Of a stretch of 64,000 nucleotides of DNA, positions 54,130 through 63,545 are shown in pieces. Under the pieces are notes generated by a model that saw only the letters and a program-made list of their open reading frames with translations, ran no database searches and was not told the DNA's origin. The stretch comes from Melioribacter roseus P3M-2 (GTDB taxonomy: Bacteria; Bacteroidota; Ignavibacteria; Ignavibacteriales; Melioribacteraceae), in the NCBI RefSeq assembly GCF_000279145.1, contig NC_018178.1, positions 372,001 through 436,000 of the forward strand, in the 5' to 3' direction. Each line of letters opens with the position of its first letter. Position 1 is the stretch's first letter. The translations under genes were made by a program, and so were the position numbers.

Positions 54130-55028
54130 TTAAAACAAGAATATTGGTCATAGGGTCAAACGGAATGCTGGGTCAGCGTCTTGCGCAATATTACGCTTCG
54201 AGACGAGATAAATTCGAACTTTTGTGCGCTTCGATCGAAAAAGAATCCGCGATAAAATCCGTTCCTTATAAAACCGTCGACATTACGGATAAAAACAGCG
54301 TAAAGAAAATCATACTCGATTTCTTTCCCGACTTCGTCATTAACGCAGCCGCTTATACGAACGTGGACAAAGCCGAAACCGAGCGCGAAGAGGCATGGAA
54401 ATTAAACGTTACGGGCGTAGAAAACCTGGCGTTTTATTCGTGGACTATCGACGCTCATCTTATACACATTTCCACGGATTATATTTTCGACGGCAAAAAC
54501 GGACCTTATATAGAAACCGATCGTCCGTGCCCGATAAGTTATTACGGCAGAACAAAGCTCGCTGCCGAAAATTCTATCCGCGCAAACGGAGTAAGATATA
54601 CTATTCTTAGAACAAACGTGCTCTATGGTCCTGCAAAAGGAGGCAAACCCGATTTTGTCAAATGGGTTATAAATTCTTTGAAAGAAAATAAAGTCATCAA
54701 CATCGTAACGGATCAATTCAACAATCCGACTTTTACCGACGATCTGGCTAACGCCATCGCAAAAACAATAGAATTCAGAAAGGAAGGAATTTATAATATC
54801 GGGGGTAAAGAAATACTCTCGCGTTACGAATTCACGCAGAGAATAGCGGACTATTTTAAGCTCGACAAAAAATTGATTCGACCGATACTAACGAAAGATT
54901 TAAATCAGCCGGCGCCCCGCCCTCTGAAATCGGGTTTGATTATTCTCAAAGCCTCGACGGAATTGGGATATCAACCGCATTCAATAGAAGAAACTTTTGC
55001 CATCATTAAATCGGATTTGGATTTATAG
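54126..55028 (+). CDS. rfbD: dTDP-4-dehydrorhamnose reductase
   Basis: A 300-residue SDR of dTDP-L-rhamnose synthesis. NADPH motif GSNGMLGQRL, INAAAYTNVDKAE, HISTDYIFDG, and YGRTKLAAE with the catalytic Tyr and Lys. It follows the PfkB gene with an ATGA overlap. With rfbC at 44144 the pathway's last two steps are encoded here but 10 kb apart. Confidence 0.93.
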   Translation: MIKTRILVIGSNGMLGQRLAQYYASRRDKFELLCASIEKESAIKSVPYKTVDITDKNSVKKIILDFFPDFVINAAAYTNVDKAETEREEAWKLNVTGVENLAFYSWTIDAHLIHISTDYIFDGKNGPYIETDRPCPISYYGRTKLAAENSIRANGVRYTILRTNVLYGPAKGGKPDFVKWVINSLKENKVINIVTDQFNNPTFTDDLANAIAKTIEFRKEGIYNIGGKEILSRYEFTQRIADYFKLDKKLIRPILTKDLNQPAPRPLKSGLIILKASTELGYQPHSIEETFAIIKSDLDL

Positions 55029-55096
55029 CGCATCCATTTTCTCTTTAAAATTTATACTTTCTTTATTAATTTTACGTTCAAATGAAGGGGGCTACA

Positions 55097-57634
55097 ATGA
55101 AAGCAAAAGTTTCGTTTTTAATTTTATTTTTGATCCCGCTTCTTTTATCGGCTCAAAATTTCAGTTTGCAGAGTTACAAGGAATTTTTGAACTCAAATCT
55201 TAATATGTCGCCGGACAAACTCTACTCTCTTTATGACGCCGGTAAATTCAACGGATCGATCGGCTACAACATCGACGGAGCAAAATATTTCGATTCGATA
55301 AAAATAAAATACGAACTTACAGAAGACGAAATTGAGCTGCTTAAAAAAAACGGTTTTGTAGTAACCGAAAGAATAAGCGGAGCCGACTTCCTTCATATTT
55401 ATCTCGACCTGTATAAAAATGATATTCCGGCAATTGTAACTACGGACGCTATCTTAAATGCGTTTCACCTTTCTTACGACGTAATCCTGAAGGAAGTCGA
55501 GATCGAATCGATAATTCCCAAACTCAAAGTTTTGTTAAAAGGGATGCACGAGGCTTTGCCTCAGTTGGAATCGAAGTACGGCTCTATTCCTGAACTCGTT
55601 CCTATGTTGAAAGACGCGGAAGTTTATACTGCTACGGCTCTAAAATTACTGGGAGAAAATTACGAACTGCTTTATCAGGACAATAAAAAGACTCTGGATG
55701 AATTATCCGGACTGATAGATAATCTTAGCGCCGCCGGTTATCCTCTCTTTTCTTCACAGGAAAGAAAAATCGATTTTTCGCAGTTTAAAGTGAGAGGTCA
55801 TTACGAGGATACGTACTATCCGGAATTAGCTTCGTACTTTAAGACTATGATCTGGCTCGGCAGAACCGAGCTCTATCTTATTCCTCCGGAAGAGGCGGCA
55901 GACAATGTTGCAAAAGAAAACGTACAGAGACAGATAATCGACGCTTTTTTAATTTCCGAACTGGTCGAAACTGCGGGAGTTTATAACGAATACGCATCTA
56001 TTGATAATTTATTGAAAGCGTTCGTCGGCGAGCAGGATAACGTCACGCTGGAAGAATTAAGGGAAGTCTTTAACGAAGCGCAGGTTCAATCGGCTGTCGA
56101 TTTACTCGACACAAACAAAGTAAATGAATTTCAGAATATTCTTGCGACCAAACCTTACGCCGATCAAAAAATACTTTCTCAAATATTGATGAGCGATCCG
56201 ATGTCGCCCGAGCAGATAAAACCGGCTTCAGCTTTTCTGCTTTTCGGGCAGAGGTTTGTAATCGATTCATATATAACGAACAATGTTACATACGACAGGA
56301 TTTTGTACAACAATGAAAAGATCCGCAGGATGCTCCCTTCGCTGCTCGACGTTATGTTTGCGCTCGGAAATTCAGCGGCTGCACAATTGCTTAAAGACGA
56401 ATTGGAACAGTATCATTACTCCGCCAACATAGCTTCATTGCGTTATTTGATCGATTCTTACACGAACGAATTCTGGAACGCTTCGATTTATAATTCGTGG
56501 CTGAATTCTATTCGAAGCTTGAACCCGCCTGAAGACAGGTCGGGTTTTCCCGAATTTATGCAGACGGCGGCTTGGTGGCAGCAAAAGTTGAACACACAAC
56601 TTTCGGCATGGACGGAACTCCGTCACGATAATCTGCTCTACGCAAAACAATCGTATTCAGGCGGGGTGGTTTGCTCGTTTCCGCACGGCTACGTTGAGCC
56701 GTTTCCGCAATTCTATGAAAGGATGAAAACGCTTGCGGAAAATACTTATGCCAAACTCGAAAACATTGACGGCGAAAATCAGTCTTTGAAAAATTATTTT
56801 TCGTTTTTCGGCAACGTAATGGATACACTGAAAACTATAGCCGAGAAAGAATTGAATTCGTCGCCGTTAAATGAGAATGAGATCAGATTCCTCAAAAATC
56901 TGCTGTACGAAAATATGGTGGGCTGCGCTCCGGTATTTAACGGCTGGTATTATCACCTGATTTACAAAAGCCCGTACGGCAGCCGCGACGAAGCTCCCGA
57001 TTTAATCGCCGCCGACTACCACACAAGTCCGACAGACGAATTGGGAAATGTTGTAGGCTGGGTAAAACACGCAGGCACGGGCAGACGAAATTTAATGATT
57101 GTTGCGGCAGAACACCCAAACGAAGGATTGACCGTTTTTGCAGGTCCCGTTAATTCATATTACGAATACGTTACCAACGGTTTTTATCGAATCGGCGACT
57201 CGGAATGGGAGGAAGAATATCTGGATAAAGCGCAAAGACCCGAATGGACAAACGTTTACCTTGCCGACTCCGAAGGAAGAAAAATGCCTTCGGGCGCGCA
57301 ATTGATAACAAGCGTTGAAAGGTATGAATATGAAAACGCTATAATTCCTTCGGACATTTATGCGCAGAACTTCCCCAATCCGTTCAATATAAGCACCATA
57401 ATAAATTTTTCCGTTCCCTCTTCGATGACAGGTTCGCGCGTAAAATTGAATATATACAACATTAACGGAGAACTTATTAAGACGCTTGTCGACGAAGAAT
57501 TGCAAGCAGGAAATTATTCGACGCAATGGAACGGTACGAATCAAAGCGGAAACGTTGTTTCCAGCGGTATTTATCTCTACGAAGTCCGCGTCGGTAATTT
57601 AAGTAAAATCGGCAAAATGAATTTATTGAAATAA
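55097..57634 (+). CDS. Secreted DUF3160 protein with type IX secretion sorting domain
   Basis: An 845-residue exported protein. ATG 55097 has AGGGGG at 6 nt; an in-frame ATG at 55082 is the alternative. A signal peptide (FLILFLIPLLLSAQ) is followed by the DUF3160 domain (about residues 60-700: TTDAILNAFHLSYDVILKEV, W-L-G-R-T-E-L-Y). The last 80 residues form a Por/T9SS type A sorting domain: YAQNFPNPFNISTIINFSVP, then L-N-I-Y-N-I-N-G-E-L-I, ending G-K-M-N-L-L-K. So it should reach the cell surface. DUF3160 function is unknown. Confidence 0.88.
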   Translation: MKAKVSFLILFLIPLLLSAQNFSLQSYKEFLNSNLNMSPDKLYSLYDAGKFNGSIGYNIDGAKYFDSIKIKYELTEDEIELLKKNGFVVTERISGADFLHIYLDLYKNDIPAIVTTDAILNAFHLSYDVILKEVEIESIIPKLKVLLKGMHEALPQLESKYGSIPELVPMLKDAEVYTATALKLLGENYELLYQDNKKTLDELSGLIDNLSAAGYPLFSSQERKIDFSQFKVRGHYEDTYYPELASYFKTMIWLGRTELYLIPPEEAADNVAKENVQRQIIDAFLISELVETAGVYNEYASIDNLLKAFVGEQDNVTLEELREVFNEAQVQSAVDLLDTNKVNEFQNILATKPYADQKILSQILMSDPMSPEQIKPASAFLLFGQRFVIDSYITNNVTYDRILYNNEKIRRMLPSLLDVMFALGNSAAAQLLKDELEQYHYSANIASLRYLIDSYTNEFWNASIYNSWLNSIRSLNPPEDRSGFPEFMQTAAWWQQKLNTQLSAWTELRHDNLLYAKQSYSGGVVCSFPHGYVEPFPQFYERMKTLAENTYAKLENIDGENQSLKNYFSFFGNVMDTLKTIAEKELNSSPLNENEIRFLKNLLYENMVGCAPVFNGWYYHLIYKSPYGSRDEAPDLIAADYHTSPTDELGNVVGWVKHAGTGRRNLMIVAAEHPNEGLTVFAGPVNSYYEYVTNGFYRIGDSEWEEEYLDKAQRPEWTNVYLADSEGRKMPSGAQLITSVERYEYENAIIPSDIYAQNFPNPFNISTIINFSVPSSMTGSRVKLNIYNINGELIKTLVDEELQAGNYSTQWNGTNQSGNVVSSGIYLYEVRVGNLSKIGKMNLLK

Positions 57635-57690
57635 TATATCGCTTTGAATATCTATTAATGTTATGATTCATATCATAGAATTGTAAAATA

Positions 57691-57719
57691 AAATTTCTTA
57701 ATTTTATGACAAGAAATTT
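57691..57719. repeat. AT-rich inverted repeat downstream of the DUF3160 gene
   Basis: AAATTTCTT and AAGAAATTT form a perfect 9 bp inverted repeat with an 11-nt spacer, 57 bp after the DUF3160 stop and 15 bp before a small frame. It has no GC stem, so a terminator role is doubtful; it may be an operator. Confidence 0.4.
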
Positions 57720-57733
57720 AAATTTTGAGATAT

Positions 57734-57907
57734 ATGGAATTCCAAAACTGGTCGATAGACAAAGGGGATTATAAAAGAGATAAAACAGCCACGTGGACTT
57801 ATCAAAAAAAACTCATTAGAAAGCGGCGAATAAAAAAGATATTATTGTTAATTCTTTATATAACAATCCTCACATTTGCGACATACATGGTGGTAGAAGG
57901 TTTATGA
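57734..57907 (+). CDS. Possible small C-tail-anchored membrane protein
   Basis: A 57-residue frame: polar N-terminus ([17 protein letters not shown]), strongly basic patch [11 protein letters not shown], and one C-terminal helix [18 protein letters not shown]. It overlaps the convergent lptB stop by 6 bp. The ribosome site is poor, so reality is uncertain; the amphipathic, positive-inside layout argues for a true small membrane protein. Confidence 0.45.
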   Translation: MEFQNWSIDKGDYKRDKTATWTYQKKLIRKRRIKKILLLILYITILTFATYMVVEGL

Positions 57908-58645
57908 GTAGCGGTCGAGTCTGAATTTCTCGCCGAGGTAGAGTTTACGGACTTCCTCGTCTTCAGCCAATTCGCGCGCTGTGCCTTCTTTGAATATTTT
58001 CCCGTTAATCAAAATATATGCGCGGTCTACAATACTCAACGTTTCATGAACATTATGGTCGGTAATTAAAATGCCGATGCCTTTATGTTTTAGATTGGCG
58101 ACTATATTCATAATATCTTCGACGGCAATCGGGTCTACTCCGGCAAAAGGTTCGTCGAGTAATATAAATTTCGGATTCGTAGCCAAAGCTCTTGCGATTT
58201 CCGTCCTTCTTCTTTCGCCTCCGCTTAATTGAAACCCCATATTTTTACGGACATGTTTGATTCCGAGTTCGTCCAGTAATGATTCGAGCCTCTCTTCCCT
58301 CTCGGATTTACTAATATCGATCATTTGAAGAATCGCCATTATATTATCCTCGACGCTCAATCTTCTGAAGACCGAGGCTTCCTGCGGCAGATAGCCGATT
58401 CCCATTTTAGCTCTTTTGTACATCGGCTCTTCGGTAATTTCATTGTTATCGACAAATACTCTTCCGCCGTTTGGTTTAATCATTCCGACGACCATATAGA
58501 AAGTAGTAGTTTTACCCGCGCCGTTCGGTCCCAAAAGTCCGACTACTTCGCCCTGCTCGACCGATATCGAAACTCCGTTTACTACCGTTCTTTTTTTATA
58601 AATTTTCTTAAGTTTTTCGCCGCTTAATTTCATTTTATTTTCCAT
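57902..58645 (-). CDS. lptB: LPS export ABC transporter ATPase LptB
   Basis: A 247-residue ABC ATPase: Walker A GPNGAGKT (39-46), LptB-specific [18 protein letters not shown], signature [15 protein letters not shown], Walker [17 protein letters not shown]. It drives LPS extraction with LptFG (not in the window). Last gene of the kds-lpt operon. Confidence 0.95.
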   Translation of the reverse strand: MENKMKLSGEKLKKIYKKRTVVNGVSISVEQGEVVGLLGPNGAGKTTTFYMVVGMIKPNGGRVFVDNNEITEEPMYKRAKMGIGYLPQEASVFRRLSVEDNIMAILQMIDISKSEREERLESLLDELGIKHVRKNMGFQLSGGERRRTEIARALATNPKFILLDEPFAGVDPIAVEDIMNIVANLKHKGIGILITDHNVHETLSIVDRAYILINGKIFKEGTARELAEDEEVRKLYLGEKFRLDRYS

Positions 58646-58650
58646 ATCTT

Positions 58651-60000
58651 TCAGTTTCTTATGAACTCTTCTTTTACCGGTCTGTTCTTAATGAGAATAA
58701 AATCGGGCAGAGTAAAATCGAGCTCTTTTTCCGTAACAAGATTTTCCGGATAATATTCGCTCGCCGGTTTACCGAATAGTTTCACTTTGTCGACTTTATT
58801 GTTTTCGAAATAAATCTCCGCATTTTGCGCGCTCGATTTTATCAAACCGTTCGGCTTATCTTCTTCGTAAAGGTAATAAATACTGAGCATATTTCCAGAT
58901 ACAACCGTTTTAATCAGTTTGCCGTCTTCAAAAAACATTTCGAATTCCGCGCCGGAAATCTGGTCGTACCTTTTAGGGTATTCGGGATTTTGAGTAACAA
59001 TAAGAGCGTTTAACGTCGTACCGGCGTCGGATTTTATTGTCATTCGTTCAAGTTTATTATCATTTGTAATAATATCGATAGTGTCGCCGAGAATTTGCGC
59101 GTTTTCGTTCCAAATTACGGGAGGCGTTTGATCGTTCGGCAATTTGTATGTGTGAATTCTGTTTACATTCCTGTAAAAAACCGCATAATTATTGACCGAT
59201 GCAAATTCTCCCTTTAGCATTCTTACCGAGTCGGCGCAGATCAAACGATTTGAGGAATCCGAAAAGGATTCCATAATTCCCGCCTTGACAAACAAAGTGT
59301 CCGTTTCGCCGGAATCGAGCGTATCGATTCTCATCAGAAAAGCATTCCCGGTTACTTTCGAATAATCGTTTTTGTTTTCCAGATAGTCGCCTTTAATCAG
59401 CATACCGTTTTTCAAATCGTCGACGCTTACGTTTGCGAAAGCGAATGTGGTATTTTCGCTTTTGTAATTGATCAAACTGTCAGCCCGAATAATCAATGCG
59501 GTATCGATCGCCGTTACGTTGCCGGCTGCGACCGCTTTATCCGCGTCGTCGTAATAATAAAAACGATCTGCTTTTAATGTGGAGACCGAGTCGCGTATGA
59601 CCACATTGCCGTAGAAAAAAGCTCTTTTTTCGTCGTAGTAATAATAACCGTTATCGGCGGTCAGTCTTATATGCCCGTCGGTATAATCGATTCCGTTATT
59701 CGAAAAACTTATTCTCGCGTCGTCATAATAAAATCCGCGTGTGGTTTTTATTATTATACTATCCTGCATTGCTATAACATTGCCGATTAATTCCGCCCTG
59801 TTTTTGGCAGTATATTGAATTGCCGTATCGCATTTTATTACAACGTCGTCCTGGTACATTACGACGTTTCCGCGCACCTCGCGTATTGTTTCACCGTTGA
59901 TTCTTTTACCGATCAGGCTGTCGCCTTCGACGCGTAGCATTTTGCCCTGTCCGAATAATACAACAGCCGTAAACAATATAATAAAGAATGTTTTCTTCAC
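58651..60000 (-). CDS. LptA/OstA-like periplasmic LPS-transport protein
   Basis: A 449-residue exported protein with a short signal (ends LFGQG) and many repeats of the OstA beta-jellyroll unit ([70 protein letters not shown]). Length is over twice that of E. coli LptA, normal for the FCB OstA-like form. It would form the periplasmic bridge between LptC and LptD. It sits 5 bp before lptB. Confidence 0.86.
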   Translation of the reverse strand: MKKTFFIILFTAVVLFGQGKMLRVEGDSLIGKRINGETIREVRGNVVMYQDDVVIKCDTAIQYTAKNRAELIGNVIAMQDSIIIKTTRGFYYDDARISFSNNGIDYTDGHIRLTADNGYYYYDEKRAFFYGNVVIRDSVSTLKADRFYYYDDADKAVAAGNVTAIDTALIIRADSLINYKSENTTFAFANVSVDDLKNGMLIKGDYLENKNDYSKVTGNAFLMRIDTLDSGETDTLFVKAGIMESFSDSSNRLICADSVRMLKGEFASVNNYAVFYRNVNRIHTYKLPNDQTPPVIWNENAQILGDTIDIITNDNKLERMTIKSDAGTTLNALIVTQNPEYPKRYDQISGAEFEMFFEDGKLIKTVVSGNMLSIYYLYEEDKPNGLIKSSAQNAEIYFENNKVDKVKLFGKPASEYYPENLVTEKELDFTLPDFILIKNRPVKEEFIRN

Positions 60001-60003
60001 CGA

Positions 60004-60237
60004 TTATTCCCCGTTGTTCAATGTTGCCGAATAAGTAATCTTGAATATCACGTAATTAGTCATCTGCTGATCGGAAAGGAATCCGTAGCCTTCAATAATC
60101 TCGTCCTTCGATTTTATGGATACGAATTTATCGGTAAGAATCTTCCTGTCGGAATTTCTCCACATTAATTCGCTGGTTTTCAGAACCGTACCGCTGTCGT
60201 TGACAGCGACCACGCTGTCGTAGGCAAACATATCCAT
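60004..60237 (-). CDS. LptC, C-terminal part (frameshifted gene)
   Basis: A 77-residue frame: MDMFAYDSVVAVNDSGTVLK, TSELMWRNSDRKILTDKFV, then G-Y-G-F. This is the second half of LptC. The DNA just upstream continues in the same frame as KKTTTLTSLRGKVDDRT, joining the lipoprotein half through the A6 run at 60282-60287. One missing A in that run explains the split; the ATG used here is an internal Met. The full protein would have 177 residues. Confidence 0.75.
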   Translation of the reverse strand: MDMFAYDSVVAVNDSGTVLKTSELMWRNSDRKILTDKFVSIKSKDEIIEGYGFLSDQQMTNYVIFKITYSATLNNGE

Positions 60238-60536
60238 GGTTCTGTCGTCGACTTTGCCTCGAAGAGAAGTAAGCGTGGTCGTTTTTTATTTTCGTCATAA
60301 AAATCGATTTTCACTCCGTCGAGCAGAGTTACTCTTTTTTCGTCATATTTTCGCAGATGGTCGGCGTATAAAATAGCTTTCAACACCCCGTCGTTGCTGA
60401 ATATAATTTTAGAATTCCAGCTTTCGTGAGCAGGAATTTCACCTTCGGCTGGAGTGTCGGAGACAACCGGTTTTACGTTGTCGCCGGAGCAAGCCGAAAT
60501 TATTACAACCGATATAATCAGAAAAAACAACCTCAT
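60180..60536 (-). CDS. lptC: LptC, N-terminal lipoprotein part (frameshifted gene)
   Basis: 118 codons, of which the first 85 are LptC: lipobox I-S-A-C16, then WNSKIIFSNDGVLKAILYAD, VTLLDGVKIDFYDENKK. After the A6 run at 60282-60287 the frame yields unrelated sequence to a stop at 60180. LptC receives LPS from LptFG and passes it to LptA. Its start overlaps the kdsD stop by ATGA. Confidence 0.78.
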   Translation of the reverse strand: MRLFFLIISVVIISACSGDNVKPVVSDTPAEGEIPAHESWNSKIIFSNDGVLKAILYADHLRKYDEKRVTLLDGVKIDFYDENKKRPRLLLFEAKSTTEPWICLPTTAWSLSTTAVRF

Positions 60537-61510
60537 CTTCTTTGAAGTCCGAGTTTTACGAGGTCATGCAGGTGAACAATTCCGACGGGGATTCCGAAAT
60601 CGTCAATTACAATTAACGAAGTGATATTATATTTTTCCATTTCCTGCAATGCAAACGAAGCCAGCAGATCGGGTTTTATGGTTTTGGGATTTACGGTCAT
60701 AACGTCGGAGGCTTTAAGGTCTTTCAGGTCGAGCGTTTTTTCCAGAAGGCGTCTCAGATCGCCGTCGGTAATTATTCCGGTTAATAATCCGTTATCGTCG
60801 ACAACGCACGTAGTGCCGAGACGTTTAGAAGTAATTTCGTAGATCGTATCCTTGAGAGGCGTCTCCTCGTTAACCACCGGCACGTCTTTCCCTTTAATCA
60901 TTATTTCTTCGATGCGCAACGAAAGACGTTTGCCGAGACTGCCGGCGGGATGGAGCAGCGCAAAATCCTCGGGAGTAAAACCCCTCATTTCCAAAAGCGC
61001 GATTGCAAGAGCGTCGCCCATTGCCAGCGAGGCGGTAGTCGACGCAGTCGGAACCAGATCGTGAGGACAGGCTTCCTGCTCGACGGAAACATTCAAACAA
61101 ACGTCGCATTCCCTGCCCAGCTTCGAATCTCTTACTCCGAGCATTCCGATTATCTTAACGTCGATTCTTTTGAACATCGGAATCAGATTCAATAATTCTT
61201 CAGTATTTCCGCTCTTGGAAATCATAATGACGACGTCGTCTTTTCTTACCATGCCGAGGTCGCCGTGAAGCGCGTCGGTCGGATGCATAAATATTGCCGC
61301 AGTTCCGGTTGAATTCATAGTGGCTACTATCTTCCTGGCAATCAATCCCGACTTCCCCATTCCGGTAAAGACGACTCTTCCTTTAGAAGAGAGTATTATT
61401 TTAACGGCTTTTACGAACGAATCGTCGATGCTTTTTTCCAGTCCAAGAACCGCATTGCCCTCTATTTTAATTACTTCTCTGCCTTTGGCTATAATTTGCT
61501 CTTCAGACAC
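60533..61510 (-). CDS. kdsD: D-arabinose-5-phosphate isomerase
   Basis: A 325-residue enzyme: SIS domain (TGMGKSGLIARKIVATMNST, SKSGNTEELL, LVPTASTTASLAMGDALA) followed by two CBS domains. It makes arabinose 5-phosphate from ribulose 5-phosphate for KDO. Position between KDO and lpt genes is the classical one. Confidence 0.94.
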   Translation of the reverse strand: MSEEQIIAKGREVIKIEGNAVLGLEKSIDDSFVKAVKIILSSKGRVVFTGMGKSGLIARKIVATMNSTGTAAIFMHPTDALHGDLGMVRKDDVVIMISKSGNTEELLNLIPMFKRIDVKIIGMLGVRDSKLGRECDVCLNVSVEQEACPHDLVPTASTTASLAMGDALAIALLEMRGFTPEDFALLHPAGSLGKRLSLRIEEIMIKGKDVPVVNEETPLKDTIYEITSKRLGTTCVVDDNGLLTGIITDGDLRRLLEKTLDLKDLKASDVMTVNPKTIKPDLLASFALQEMEKYNITSLIVIDDFGIPVGIVHLHDLVKLGLQRR

Positions 61511-61513
61511 TTA

Positions 61514-62272
61514 CTACCTCTTTTTTGTTTTCAATAAAGAAAATAAGCTGAACAAACTTTTTCTTTTCGGTTTTTCTTTTAATTCAAGGTCAATATCAAG
61601 CCTTCTAATATATTTATTGTAGAAATATAATCCTCTTATAAAATCCGCGTCCTCAAATTTATTTAAGTTCGTAAACAGATAATTCGGATTACCTACAATT
61701 TCCGGCGATTGGATATTTTTAGAACGCGTTAATTCATTGAAGAAATTGGAAAGCGGGATTAAATAATTTATTCCCGTCGCGTATTCGTAAAGCCAAATTC
61801 TTTTGAGCGCCGGAGCTATTGCAAGCGTATATTTATTTTTTACCGCTTCTATTTCTCTTACTTCGGAGTTGTCGAAAGGAGCTTTCATGCCCGGCTCCCA
61901 TTTTGCAAATGTTTCGACGTTCAGAAGTTTGCCCGGAGAGTCGTTGCTTTGATCTTTAGAAATCTCGATCTCGAAAACATCGTCTTCAAAAGAAGAGACG
62001 GCTAAATATACTTCCATGTTTTCATATTTGATTTTACCCGTCGAAATCGGAGTGGTTGCATACGTATCCGCTGTATTATTAACGGTACAACTTTCGGGCG
62101 CAAGAATTAATTTATATGAATCCTGAACCGGATCGTCCGACAGCGGTTGCCTTCGTAAAACAAAAGCATTCTTAATTTTATCCCGTATTGATTTATATCC
62201 GGGTTTGTTTTCGGGCAGAATTGCATAAATCCATTGCTTTTCGAGTGCGTCGATTTTTCTTTCAGAATTCAT
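61514..62272 (-). CDS. Unknown protein within the KDO/Lpt operon
   Basis: A 252-residue protein with no signal peptide, no helices long enough for a membrane and no known family. It is acidic/aromatic in the middle (DVFEIEISKDQ, FAKWEPGMKAP, LYEYATGINYLIPL) and ends in a basic tail (KEKPKRKSLFSLFSL then KTKKR). ATG 62272 overlaps the kdsC stop by 11 bp, so it is translated with kdsC; the longer frame upstream lies inside kdsC. A role in KDO or LPS assembly is possible by position only. Confidence 0.6.
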   Translation of the reverse strand: MNSERKIDALEKQWIYAILPENKPGYKSIRDKIKNAFVLRRQPLSDDPVQDSYKLILAPESCTVNNTADTYATTPISTGKIKYENMEVYLAVSSFEDDVFEIEISKDQSNDSPGKLLNVETFAKWEPGMKAPFDNSEVREIEAVKNKYTLAIAPALKRIWLYEYATGINYLIPLSNFFNELTRSKNIQSPEIVGNPNYLFTNLNKFEDADFIRGLYFYNKYIRRLDIDLELKEKPKRKSLFSLFSLLKTKKR

Positions 62273-62738
62273 CTTTTCCGTCCAGATAATCCAAAATTTC
62301 GATAAAAATATCTTCAGCATTACCGCCGTTTAGAATAAAGTCGACAACTCTTTTGACCTCTCTGCGCGCTGTGCGAGGAGCCGCCGATAGACCGCATAAA
62401 TTCAACAGCGGTATGTCGAGTATGTCGTCGCCGACATAAAAAGTATTTTCACAATCGACATTCAATTTCTTAAACAACAGTTTAGCGGCCGATACTTTAT
62501 CGATGCTACCGAAAGCCACATAACAATTTTCGATTTCGTTCAATTTTTCGACTAGTTCGTCTTTCTGTCTGGCGGTAATTACCGCCAAGAAAAGATTCCT
62601 TCTTTTGAATTCCCTTGAGTATTTTGCGATCGTTTCAATCAGCTTTTCGGTATCGTCTTCATTGTGAATAAGAACGCCGTCGAGGTCAAACACAAACAGT
62701 CTAATGTTGCTCAGTTTCTCTTTTATATTAATGTTCAC
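62262..62738 (-). CDS. kdsC: KDO 8-phosphate phosphatase (HAD family)
   Basis: A 158-residue C0-type HAD phosphatase: nucleophile and general acid in FVFDLDGVLI, T/S motif in AVITAR, K in motif III, and VGDDILDIPLLNLCG. It releases KDO from KDO-8-phosphate. It overlaps kdsA by 11 bp. The context makes KdsC clear among HAD enzymes. Confidence 0.92.
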   Translation of the reverse strand: MNINIKEKLSNIRLFVFDLDGVLIHNEDDTEKLIETIAKYSREFKRRNLFLAVITARQKDELVEKLNEIENCYVAFGSIDKVSAAKLLFKKLNVDCENTFYVGDDILDIPLLNLCGLSAAPRTARREVKRVVDFILNGGNAEDIFIEILDYLDGKDEF

Positions 62739-63543
62739 TTTTCACAATCTCGTCAATTTTCATAATCAGAGCGAGCAATTCTTCGAGTTCATTCAGCGGT
62801 AACTGACTGCCCGCATCGCTCAAGGCTTTCGAAGGGTCGGGATGGACTTCAAGAAAGAGTCCGTCGATACCGACGGCCGCCGCGGCTTTCGCTAGAGTCT
62901 TAATGAATCGTGGTTGACCGCCGCTTATTCCTCCCGCGCTCGGAATTTGAACGGCGTGCGTAGCGTCCATAATTACGGGATAGCCGGTTTCCTTCATAAT
63001 TTCGAGCCCTCTCATATCGACAACGAGATTATGATATCCGAAAGTAGTTCCTCTTTCCGTCAGTAATATTTTATTGTTGCCCGTCGATTCGATTTTCTCG
63101 ACTACAAACTTCATGTCTTCGGGCGCAAGGAACTGTCCTTTTTTTACGTTGACGGCTTTGCCGGTTTTACCGGCGGCTATCAATAATTCGGTTTGTCTGC
63201 AGAGGAAAGCGGGAATCTGAAGTACGTCTGCAACTTCTGCCGCTTTTTGAATTTCCCGTTCTGTGTGAACGTCGGTTAAAACGGGCAATTCGAAATCTTC
63301 TTTCACTTCCTTGAGTATTGCAAACGCTTCTTCTACCGGAAGTCCGGTAAAGGAATTGAGGCTTGTGCGGTTTGCTTTTTTATAACTCGATTTGAAAATG
63401 TAGGGGATGCCTAATCTCGAAGTAATCTTTTTTATTTCCTCCGCCGTACGAAATGTGATATCCCTGTTTTCGATAACGCAGGGTCCGGCTATAAGGACAA
63501 ACCTCCTGCCGTCTCCTATTTCTAAGTCATTAATTTTTACCAT
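62728..63543 (-). CDS. kdsA: 2-dehydro-3-deoxyphosphooctonate aldolase (KDO-8-P synthase)
   Basis: A 271-residue DAHP/KDO8P synthase: LIAGPCVIENRDI, FKSSYKKANRTS, TDVHTE, LLTERGTTFGYHNLVVDMRG, MDATHAVQIP. It condenses arabinose-5-P with PEP. It has N in the helix where metal-dependent forms have Cys only if absent; I did not resolve metal class. It is 2 bp after ruvB. Confidence 0.95.
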   Translation of the reverse strand: MVKINDLEIGDGRRFVLIAGPCVIENRDITFRTAEEIKKITSRLGIPYIFKSSYKKANRTSLNSFTGLPVEEAFAILKEVKEDFELPVLTDVHTEREIQKAAEVADVLQIPAFLCRQTELLIAAGKTGKAVNVKKGQFLAPEDMKFVVEKIESTGNNKILLTERGTTFGYHNLVVDMRGLEIMKETGYPVIMDATHAVQIPSAGGISGGQPRFIKTLAKAAAAVGIDGLFLEVHPDPSKALSDAGSQLPLNELEELLALIMKIDEIVKSEH

Positions 63544-63545
63544 AC

